From Flavobacteriaceae bacterium (GTDB taxonomy: Bacteria > Bacteroidota > Bacteroidia > Flavobacteriales > Flavobacteriaceae), in contig NZQO01000074.1 in the NCBI GenBank assembly GCA_002693605.1, forward strand, positions 1-8,730: 8,730 bases of DNA. The letters run 5' to 3'. The notes beneath the pieces are model-generated. The model saw nothing but the letters and a program-made list of their open reading frames with translations, searched no databases and was not told the DNA's origin. The position numbers were made by a program, and so were the translations under genes. Positions 1-5,556 of the stretch are shown here, one piece after another; the stretch's first letter is position 1; the number at the start of each line of letters is the position of its first letter.

Positions 1-52
1 GATTGCTGTAATTGCAATTTTTATTATCGGTGCCGAAATACTACTTTTATAG
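1..52 (+). CDS. C-terminal tail of an upstream membrane protein (partial)
   Basis: Reading from base 2, the frame encodes 16 residues, IAVIAIFIIGAEILLL, followed by a TAG stop at 50-52. The peptide is almost entirely hydrophobic, as expected for the end of a last transmembrane helix. It stops 57 bases before the preferred start of the next gene on the same strand, so the two may be co-transcribed. The rest of the gene lies outside the window. Family cannot be assigned from so short a tail; an ABC-type permease or another multi-spanning protein is possible. Chance open frame is the main alternative. Confidence 0.4.
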   Translation, partial: IAVIAIFIIGAEILLL

Positions 53-109
53 TCCTTGGAAGCAATGATGCGCCGAGCGATGAAAAATTCGAAATTCACG
101 GAAAATACG

Positions 110-1396
110 ATGCGTTTATACAATCTCAAAAATACAATATTAGTCGCGGTCTTGATCTGTTTTTCCTGCGGAAGTCAAAATTCCGACAAAAAAGAGGGTT
201 CCGCCAATGAAACGGTAATCCACGATACCGTTGCCATTGACAAATTCATACAGGAGCCCCTCGTGCTGGGCATTGCCCAACCCCAGCGGTACCTTCCAAA
301 ATTACATGGAAAAAACGTGGGGGTTATTGCCAATCAAACTTCGGTAATGATCGACGAGGTTGCCTATGTAGATGGGCAGGGTCGCGACCAAAAGAAGGCT
401 GTGACCCAACATTTGGTAGATTTCCTACGCGACAATGGCATTGCGGTAACGAAGGTATTTGCACCGGAACACGGTTTTCGCGGCACCGCCGATGCAGGCG
501 AGGTAATCAAGGACGGAATCGATACCAAAACCGGTATTCCCATCATCTCCCTCTACGGCAGCAATAAGAAACCGACAAAGTCCCAATTGGAAGGGATCGA
601 TATCTTGGTGTTCGACATACAGGACGGGGGCGCACGCTTCTATACCTACATTTCGACGCTGCACTATATCATGGAAGCCGCTGCCCAGCAGGACATCCCG
701 CTCATAGTACTGGATCGGCCAAACCCCAACGGGCACTATATAGATGGCCCCATTTTGGAGCCCCAACATTCGAGTTTTGTGGGAATGCACCCGGTGCCCG
801 TGGTGCACGGACTCACCATTGGCGAATATGCAAAGATGATTAACGGCGAGGGATGGTTGGCAAATCAGGTAAAGGCAGACTTAACCGTAGTACCGATGGA
901 AAACTACACACGCGATATGGAATACGCCCTCCACGTAAAGCCCTCGCCCAACCTACCCAACAGCACGGCGGTGAACCTGTACCCCAGCCTCTGTTTTTTT
1001 GAGGGAACCCCAATTAGTGCGGGTCGTGGCACTTCTATGCAATTCCAAGTATTTGGCGCGCCGTTTTTGCCCGCAGCGCAGTATGGGTTTACGTTCACGC
1101 CCCAATCTAACGAGGGAGCGCAACACCCAAAATTTAAGGGAACCGTTTGCCACGGAAACGACCTACGCAGCCAACCCCGCTTGGAGCAACTGAACTTGGA
1201 ATGGCTTATAGCAGCCTATGCCGACTCTGGAAAAAGGAAAGATTTCTTCACCGACTTCTTCACCAAATTGGCGGGCACCGAAACGCTTCAGCAGCAAATA
1301 GAAAGCGGAATGCCCTTTAGCGAAATACGGAAATCTTGGCATACCGGATTGGAAAAATACCGAGCCCAGCGGGAAAAATATCTGCTTTACAACTAA
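110..1396 (+). CDS. namZ: NamZ-type exo-beta-N-acetylmuramidase, DUF1343 / GH171 lipoprotein
   Basis: Predicted enzyme of 428 residues that removes N-acetylmuramic acid from the non-reducing end of peptidoglycan fragments, a cell-wall turnover role established for NamZ (formerly YbbC) of Bacillus subtilis. Family blocks seen, numbered from the ATG at 110: NQTS at 75-78, PEHGFRG at 119-125 (the Glu at 120 is a candidate catalytic acid), DIQDGGARFYTY at 169-180, HPVPVVHGLTIGEY from 227, SPNLPN at 279-284 and EGTPISAGRGT at 298-308. The start at 110 is chosen over an in-frame ATG at 56 because it gives a short basic n-region, a hydrophobic core and a lipobox-like end at Cys20 (LICFSC). The mature end, CGSQNSDKK, lacks an acidic surface-export signal, so a periplasm-facing lipoprotein is inferred. 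The 3' end faces the YkgJ gene across 28 bp. No NagZ, AmpG or MurQ partner is visible nearby. Length is normal for the family, with no break in the frame. Confidence 0.9.
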   Translation: MRLYNLKNTILVAVLICFSCGSQNSDKKEGSANETVIHDTVAIDKFIQEPLVLGIAQPQRYLPKLHGKNVGVIANQTSVMIDEVAYVDGQGRDQKKAVTQHLVDFLRDNGIAVTKVFAPEHGFRGTADAGEVIKDGIDTKTGIPIISLYGSNKKPTKSQLEGIDILVFDIQDGGARFYTYISTLHYIMEAAAQQDIPLIVLDRPNPNGHYIDGPILEPQHSSFVGMHPVPVVHGLTIGEYAKMINGEGWLANQVKADLTVVPMENYTRDMEYALHVKPSPNLPNSTAVNLYPSLCFFEGTPISAGRGTSMQFQVFGAPFLPAAQYGFTFTPQSNEGAQHPKFKGTVCHGNDLRSQPRLEQLNLEWLIAAYADSGKRKDFFTDFFTKLAGTETLQQQIESGMPFSEIRKSWHTGLEKYRAQREKYLLYN

Positions 1397-1424
1397 CTAC
1401 AATCAACCTATCCATACACCCGGA

Positions 1425-1919
1425 CTATTTGTTGATTCGCCTTTTCATCTCCTCGACAATGTTGAAGGCCGCGGGGCACACGGCCACGTTCTTTAAGGTA
1501 AGATTCGATATTTGCTGGAATTTCTTCCTGTCGGTATGCGGAAACTCCCGGCAGGCCTTGGGCCGCACGTCGTAAATACTGCAGTAGTTATCGGGCCCCA
1601 AAAAGGTACACGGCACTTGTTGCAGTACATAATCGTTTTCCTCATCGATGCGGAGGTAGGTCTCAATAAATTGCTGCGGCTTCATCCTGAAATGCTTGGC
1701 AATGCGCTCGATGTCCTTATCGGTGAAGAGCGGACCCGTGGTCTTGCAGCAATTGGCACAGCTAAGGCAATCGGTGTTTCGGAACTCATCCTCGTGCAGC
1801 TCCTGCATCAGAATATCCAAATGCTTGGGTGGTTTTTTCTTCAGCTTGGCAAAAAACTTCTTGTTTTCGTTATGCGTATCTTTGGCCCGCTGAGGGAGTT
1901 GTTTCAGAATTTCCTCCAT
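1425..1919 (-). CDS. YkgJ family cysteine-cluster protein
   Basis: A 164-residue protein with eight cysteines, predicted cytoplasmic since no signal or membrane segment is seen. The signature CLSCANCC lies at residues 51-58 (Cys51, 54, 57, 58). Further cysteines follow at 104 (VPCTFLG), 113 (NYCSIYD), 123 (KACREFPH) and 148 (VAVCPAAF). This is the CxxCxxCC-type domain of the YkgJ/UPF0153 group, thought to bind a metal ion or iron-sulfur cluster; the same kind of domain occurs in the flagellin lysine methylase FliB. The biochemical role of stand-alone YkgJ proteins is not settled, so none is assigned. The first 35 residues are highly charged (KKFFAKLKKKPPKH) and probably helical. The gene is divergent from the methyltransferase gene with only 17 bp between start codons and convergent with the NamZ gene. 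The stop is TAG. Confidence 0.88.
   Translation of the reverse strand: MEEILKQLPQRAKDTHNENKKFFAKLKKKPPKHLDILMQELHEDEFRNTDCLSCANCCKTTGPLFTDKDIERIAKHFRMKPQQFIETYLRIDEENDYVLQQVPCTFLGPDNYCSIYDVRPKACREFPHTDRKKFQQISNLTLKNVAVCPAAFNIVEEMKRRINK
1877..1884 (+). promoter_or_regulatory. Possible -7 promoter box for the methyltransferase gene
   Basis: TATCTTTG matches the Bacteroidota -7 consensus TAnnTTTG and lies inside the start of the YkgJ coding region, 52 bases before the methyltransferase ATG. With only 17 bp between the two divergent genes, a promoter for the plus-strand gene would have to sit inside the neighbour, as this one does. The nearest TTG elements are 13 or 28 bases upstream, outside the usual 17-23 spacing, so support is weak. 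Confidence 0.25.
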
Positions 1920-1923
1920 GGCG

Positions 1924-1931
1924 CAAAATTA
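1924..1931 (-). promoter_or_regulatory. Possible -7 promoter box for the YkgJ-type gene
   Basis: Read on the minus strand, these bases are TAATTTTG, matching every fixed position of the Bacteroidota -7 consensus TAnnTTTG. The box ends four bases before the YkgJ start codon, so transcription from it would give a leaderless or almost leaderless mRNA. No good -33 TTG is seen 17-23 bases further upstream. A match this short is expected a few times by chance in a window of this size, so the call depends on its position. Confidence 0.3.
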
Positions 1932-1936
1932 CGGAA

Positions 1937-2641
1937 ATGAAGGATATACTTGGCACTGCCCTACTCGATTATTTACACGGAAATTATTCCGAAGATATTG
2001 TAACCGAAACCAGCATTAGCGAGCCTGATGTACTGCCACTGCCGTATTTATTCCGAAGCTTTGAGAAAATGCCCAAAATGGAGCAGCTGGCCCTTCACCG
2101 TTGCGAGGGCAACGTCCTGGACGTAGGCTGTGGGGCGGGTAGCCACTCGCTATACTTGCAGGGCAAGGGCGTGGACGTAATGGCCATCGACGCCTCTGCC
2201 GGTGCAGTGGCGGTGGCACGGGAGCGTGGGGTGAGACAAGTGCTGCACAGTACGTTTTTAGACCTTTCGGGCGTGAAATTCGACACGATCTTGCTACTTA
2301 TGAACGGAACGGGGATTTTTGAAACCGTGGCCCAGGTTCCACAATATCTCGAGCAGCTGCACAGCTTGCTTTCCGAAAATGGGTCGGTGCTTATAGATTC
2401 CAGCGACCTGCGGTATATGTATGACGAAACCCACGACGGCGGTATTTGGGTACCCGCCGACCGTTACTATGGCGAGCTGGAATTTACGATGGAATACAAG
2501 GGGCAAACCACTGCGCACTTCCCGTGGCTTTATCTCGACCAGCGGTTACTTGCAGAGTTGTGCGAGGAAAATGGTTTCAATTTCGAAATTTTGTACGAAA
2601 GCGACCATTACGAATACCTCGCAAAACTTACCCTAAAATAA
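1937..2641 (+). CDS. Class I SAM-dependent methyltransferase
   Basis: A 234-residue cytoplasmic protein with a Rossmann-type S-adenosylmethionine domain. Motif I is VLDVGCGAG at residues 60-68. The acidic residue that usually binds the ribose hydroxyls is Asp85 in VMAIDAS. A motif IV-like stretch, FDTILLLMNGTGIF, is at 115-128, and the strand ENGSVLIDSSDL at 147-158 precedes the C-terminal half. The substrate cannot be read from sequence; the YMYDETHDGGIW stretch near 160-171 may belong to the substrate side. The ATG at 1937 is chosen although the frame stays open upstream to 1829, because the upstream part is antisense to the YkgJ gene and the domain begins normally after residue 37 or so. 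The gene starts 17 bp from the divergent YkgJ gene and is followed by a hairpin. A small-molecule methyltransferase is as likely as a macromolecular one. Confidence 0.87.
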   Translation: MKDILGTALLDYLHGNYSEDIVTETSISEPDVLPLPYLFRSFEKMPKMEQLALHRCEGNVLDVGCGAGSHSLYLQGKGVDVMAIDASAGAVAVARERGVRQVLHSTFLDLSGVKFDTILLLMNGTGIFETVAQVPQYLEQLHSLLSENGSVLIDSSDLRYMYDETHDGGIWVPADRYYGELEFTMEYKGQTTAHFPWLYLDQRLLAELCEENGFNFEILYESDHYEYLAKLTLK

Positions 2642-2658
2642 CATCATCGAAAATATGC

Positions 2659-2690
2659 GGCACAAAAAAGCGTTAAAATAAAGTTGTGCC
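2659..2690 (+). terminator. Hairpin after the methyltransferase gene, possible terminator
   Basis: A perfect 7-bp inverted repeat, GGCACAA (2659-2665) and TTGTGCC (2684-2690), encloses an 18-base A-rich loop and is followed directly by CTTTT. It begins 18 bases after the methyltransferase stop codon. This resembles a weak Rho-independent terminator separating the methyltransferase from the protease gene. The loop is long and the T-run short, so a regulatory hairpin or chance pairing remains possible. Confidence 0.42.
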
Positions 2691-2714
2691 CTTTTAGAAT
2701 GCCCCAATTAAAGG

Positions 2715-2722
2715 TATGTTTG
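2715..2722 (+). promoter_or_regulatory. Possible -7 promoter box of the metalloprotease gene
   Basis: TATGTTTG matches the Bacteroidota -7 consensus TAnnTTTG at every fixed position. It lies 20 bases before the ATG at 2743 and downstream of the hairpin at 2659-2690. It contains the alternative ATG at 2716, so use of this box would exclude that start and favour 2743. The -33 region at the proper spacing shows only a weak TTTAG at 2693-2697. Confidence 0.35.
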
Positions 2723-2742
2723 TTATTTCAAGAAAGATATTT

Positions 2743-3516
2743 ATGAGAATTGTTACTTCCAGGTTACTCTACCTATTTATAGCCATTGTGGCCATTGGTT
2801 CGTGTAAGAGTGATGACGACGCCAATCCAGAAGACCCAAGGGCAGAGAACAGAAGGGGCCTTGGCACCTCTGCCGAAGAACTCCTCAGCGATGATATTTA
2901 CACCAGCCTAACCGTGGAGTTCGTGTACTCAGAAGGGTTTAGGCCGCAGCAACAAACCATCGATACCTTTAGGCCATTTTTGGATAGGTTATTGAATAAA
3001 CCCGGGGGCATTACATTTGTAGAGACCGTGATAGAGCAACCCGATGGAAAACCCTACACCACCCAGGAAATACGCGAAATCGAAAATGAAAACCGCACCC
3101 AATATACCGATGGCGACAATATTGCCGTGTTTGTCTATTTCGCCAACGGGGGAGCCAGTGGCGACACCAACACCTCGGTCACCCTTGGTACGGCCTATCA
3201 AAACACATCTATCGTAATTTACCAGGAAACCTTGCAAAACATCAATGGGCTTCCGAATGGCCCCGATCTTTTCTTGCTGGAGGCCACTACACTGCGCCAC
3301 GAGTTCGGGCATATCTTGGGACTCGTAAATATTTTGGACGATGACATCCACACCATTCACGAAGACCCAGATAACAATCGCCACTGTGTGGTAGAAGATT
3401 GCCTAATGTATTTTGAAAGTACCGTACCCGGCACCATCGCCTTCCCCATGAAGGGAGACATCCCCGTGTTGGACCCACTTTGCCTAGCCGACTTGGAGGC
3501 AAAGGGAGGTAAGTAG
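2743..3516 (+). CDS. Metzincin-like zinc metalloprotease lipoprotein, predicted surface-exposed
   Basis: A 257-residue predicted lipoprotein of the kind usually named 'membrane metalloprotease' in Flavobacteriaceae. Residues 1-20 form a signal peptide ending in AIGSC, with lipidated Cys21. The mature protein starts Cys-Lys-Ser-Asp-Asp-Asp, like the acidic export signals that send Bacteroidota lipoproteins to the cell surface. The zinc site is HEFGHILGLVN at 186-196, giving ligands His186 and His190 and catalytic Glu187. Asn196 stands where metzincins have a third His. An HC-X4-C-X-M block follows at 214-222 (His214, Cys215, Cys220, Met222), which resembles the archaemetzincin continuation, and another Cys is at 247. 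An upstream in-frame ATG at 2716 would add nine residues; 2743 is preferred because of the signal peptide length and the promoter-like box overlapping 2716. Substrate is unknown. The stop lies 3 bp from that of the convergent amidohydrolase gene. Confidence 0.8.
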   Translation: MRIVTSRLLYLFIAIVAIGSCKSDDDANPEDPRAENRRGLGTSAEELLSDDIYTSLTVEFVYSEGFRPQQQTIDTFRPFLDRLLNKPGGITFVETVIEQPDGKPYTTQEIREIENENRTQYTDGDNIAVFVYFANGGASGDTNTSVTLGTAYQNTSIVIYQETLQNINGLPNGPDLFLLEATTLRHEFGHILGLVNILDDDIHTIHEDPDNNRHCVVEDCLMYFESTVPGTIAFPMKGDIPVLDPLCLADLEAKGGK

Positions 3517-3519
3517 TTT

Positions 3520-5160
3520 TTATTCTTTGGAAGTATAGACCTGCTTTCCGTTTACGAAAGTGGCTACTACCTTTGTCTTCGGGATACTATCTTCAGGAAT
3601 ATTCATAATATCGCGGTCTAATACCGTAAAATCGGCAAATTTCCCATTCTCGATACTGCCCTTCCTGGCTTCCTCAAAATTGGAATATGCTGCCCAAATG
3701 GTCATTCCGCGTAGCGTTTCCTCGCGGCTCAAGGCATCTTTTTTCTGAAAGCCGTCGTTGGGATAATTTTCTAGGTCCTTACGCGCTACGGCTGCATAAA
3801 AGGTATGCATTGGGTTTACCTTTTCAACGGGGAAATCGGTCCCTAGCACCACGATTCCAGCTTTATCGAGTAAGGTCTTGTAGGCATAGGCACCCTGAAT
3901 GCGCTCGCTTCCCACCCGATCCTCGGCCCAGTACATATCGCTCGTGGCATGCGTAGGCTGCACTGAGGGAATTATATTCTTGGAGAAGATATCGAAATCG
4001 GCTTGGCTAACAATCTGCGCGTGCTCGACCTTCCAACGGGCATCGGTCTGGTTCTTCAGTACTTCATCGTACACTCGAAGTACCGAGATATTTGCCGAAT
4101 CGCCGATGGCGTGCGTATTCATCTGGAATCCGGCAGCCGCGATTCGCCTTGCCAATGCGCGTAGGCTGTCTTCCGAGGTAATCATGGCGCCGTAGTGGTT
4201 GTCCTTATCGGTATAGGGTGCTCGCATGGCGGCCCCACGGGAGCCCAATGCACCATCACCATAGACCTTTACCGAGCGGACGGTTAGCTTTTCGGTTTCG
4301 TAAATCCCGTTGGAAAGGTAATAGTCAATATCTTCGGGATTGCGTGTGCTTACCATTGCATAAATGCGCATTTGCAGGTCTCCCGTTTGTTGCATGGCAT
4401 CTATTTGTTCAATGACGCTGCGTTCCAATCCGGCATCGTTAATGGTAGTCAACCCATTTTCAAAACAGATTTTCTGTGCATCTAAAAGGGCCTGGGTAAC
4501 AAAATCGTCACTGGGCGCTGGCATCGCATCGTACACCAATCTCATGGGGGTGTCGATCAAAATACCGGTAGGTTCGTTGTTGGCGAGCTCTACCTCGCCA
4601 CCTTCCATTTTAGTCTTTGCTGTAATACCGGCGATGGAGAGCGCTTTGCTGTTAACCAAAAGTGCGTGGCCATCTATACGTGTAAGCGCCACGGGAATAT
4701 CGGGAAACATGGAATCAAGTTCCTTCTTCGTTGGAAATTCCTTGGTGGCCCAGTCGTTCTGGTCCCACCCACGGCCTAGGATATAGTTGGGGTTTCGGTC
4801 ATCATAAAATGCCTGCACCCGTTGCAGCACGTCTTGATAACTTTCGGTACCGACCAAATTAACCTGTTGCAGGGCAACGCCTAGATTGTAAAAATGCGCG
4901 TGGGCATCAAAAAGTCCGGGTACAATGGTTTTTCCTTTGGCATCGAAGGTTGCGGTGGTGTTGTATTTTAACTCAAGTTCGGGCTTAAGTCCAATTTCAA
5001 GGATTTTGCCGTCCTTGACAACGAATGCATTGGCCGTGTCGAATGCCTCGTTCACGGTATAAATAGTGGCATTTTTTACGAGTAAATCGGCTGGAAGTTT
5101 CTCGGGCGCGCAAGAAATTAGAACAAAGAGAACACTAATTAAAATAGAACACTGTTTCAT
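3520..5160 (-). CDS. YtcJ-type amidohydrolase (amidohydrolase family 3) lipoprotein
   Basis: A 546-residue metal-dependent hydrolase of the amidohydrolase superfamily, subgroup YtcJ / N-substituted formamide deformylase. Landmarks in order: the beta-sandwich strand LLVKNATIYTVN at 26-37, the metal site DAHAHF (His87, His89), GWDQNDW at 131-137, RIDGHALLVNSKAL at 161-174, VKVYGDGALGSRG at 297-309 (Lys298 is the candidate bridging residue), NTHAIGD (His350), KVEHAQ (His380) and LGTDFPVE (catalytic Asp442). The C-terminus returns to the sandwich with GKFADFTVLDRD at 507-518. A lipoprotein signal ends at Cys17 (VLISC), followed by APEK without an acidic surface signal, so a periplasm-facing outer-membrane location is inferred. 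The substrate is unknown; family members cleave C-N bonds in N-substituted amides and similar compounds. It is the last gene of the minus-strand run, 48 bp after the thioredoxin-like gene, with an inverted repeat covering its start codon. Confidence 0.9.
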   Translation of the reverse strand: MKQCSILISVLFVLISCAPEKLPADLLVKNATIYTVNEAFDTANAFVVKDGKILEIGLKPELELKYNTTATFDAKGKTIVPGLFDAHAHFYNLGVALQQVNLVGTESYQDVLQRVQAFYDDRNPNYILGRGWDQNDWATKEFPTKKELDSMFPDIPVALTRIDGHALLVNSKALSIAGITAKTKMEGGEVELANNEPTGILIDTPMRLVYDAMPAPSDDFVTQALLDAQKICFENGLTTINDAGLERSVIEQIDAMQQTGDLQMRIYAMVSTRNPEDIDYYLSNGIYETEKLTVRSVKVYGDGALGSRGAAMRAPYTDKDNHYGAMITSEDSLRALARRIAAAGFQMNTHAIGDSANISVLRVYDEVLKNQTDARWKVEHAQIVSQADFDIFSKNIIPSVQPTHATSDMYWAEDRVGSERIQGAYAYKTLLDKAGIVVLGTDFPVEKVNPMHTFYAAVARKDLENYPNDGFQKKDALSREETLRGMTIWAAYSNFEEARKGSIENGKFADFTVLDRDIMNIPEDSIPKTKVVATFVNGKQVYTSKE

Positions 5161-5208
5161 AAGGCGGTAAATTTTCCGTAAAAATAGGAAATGCCCCGGA
5201 CTTATGAA
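5156..5208 (-). repeat. 8-bp inverted repeat bracketing the intergenic gap and amidohydrolase start codon
   Basis: TTCATAAG (5156-5163) and CTTATGAA (5201-5208) are exact reverse complements 37 bases apart. On the minus-strand transcript the first arm directly follows the stop codon of the thioredoxin-like gene, and the second arm contains the ATG of the amidohydrolase. Pairing would bury the start codon in an AU-rich stem. The loop contains the imperfect palindrome at 5165-5178. The role is unproven. Confidence 0.4.
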
Positions 5209-5550
5209 TTAATTTGAACCATTTGCTTCCCAAAGTGAATAGATGCGGTGCAATTGCTCTATAAATCGGGGAACGCTCAAGTTCCGACTTTCGCGGAGGT
5301 ATTCCTTGCCATCGAAGAACACGATTATGGTGGAGGCGGTAAAAACGGTAAATTTTCCGGCGATTTCGGGATGTGCGCCGGCAAGCACCTCGCGCAGGAC
5401 AATTTTCGGGAAACGCGATGAAACTTCCTCAGTAACCTTCGGTTTCAACACCTGGCAAACCCCGCACTTTTCCGAAGAGAAATACAACAATAATGGCTGT
5501 TTCCGGGTGAGGTATCCCTCTATTTCAGAAAGTGACGTAGCCAGTTCCAT
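5209..5550 (-). CDS. Small thioredoxin-like protein with CGVC motif
   Basis: A 113-residue single-domain thioredoxin fold. The strand LLLYFSS at 20-26 leads into the redox motif Cys29-Gly-Val-Cys32, and a later strand-turn-strand, STIIVFFDGKEY, lies at 73-84. The spacing and length match thioredoxin. Two departures are seen: CGVC replaces CGPC, and the residue at the conserved cis-proline position is Ser73 (VFTAST where VxxIPT is usual). No signal peptide is visible, so a cytoplasmic location is inferred. The gene starts six bases after the stop of the beta-barrel gene and almost certainly shares its transcript. A TAAATTTG sequence on the minus strand at 5565-5572, inside the end of the barrel gene, matches a -7 box but lacks a well-spaced -33 element. 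It may be a redox protein or a redox-poor chaperone-like relative; the client is unknown. Confidence 0.82.
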   Translation of the reverse strand: MELATSLSEIEGYLTRKQPLLLYFSSEKCGVCQVLKPKVTEEVSSRFPKIVLREVLAGAHPEIAGKFTVFTASTIIVFFDGKEYLRESRNLSVPRFIEQLHRIYSLWEANGSN

Positions 5551-5556
5551 AGTTTC

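Noticed and set aside
425..808. Minus-strand open frame of 127 codons
   Set aside because: It lies wholly opposite the NamZ gene, whose conserved blocks are clear, and its translation shows no recognisable domain.
1829..1936. Upstream extension of the methyltransferase frame by 36 codons
   Set aside because: The extension overlaps the YkgJ gene in antisense and adds no methyltransferase-like sequence; the ATG at 1937 is more plausible.
1512..1940. Plus-strand open frame of 142 codons
   Set aside because: It is antisense to the YkgJ gene, whose eight cysteines and motif spacing mark the minus strand as coding.
1978..1991. Inverted repeat cggaa-atta-ttccg at the start of the methyltransferase gene
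   Set aside because: It is inside coding sequence, where AT-rich codons readily give such short palindromes.
2989..3384. Minus-strand open frame of 131 codons
   Set aside because: It is opposite the metalloprotease gene with its signal peptide and HEFGH motif; no independent support.
4364..4786. Plus-strand open frame of 140 codons
   Set aside because: It is antisense to the amidohydrolase gene, which has all expected metal-site motifs in the other strand.
5165..5359. The 14-mer cggtaaattttccg present twice (5165-5178 and 5346-5359), an imperfect palindrome
   Set aside because: One copy is inside the thioredoxin-like coding region, and a repeated 14-mer in a window of this length has a fair chance of arising at random, so it is not called an operator.
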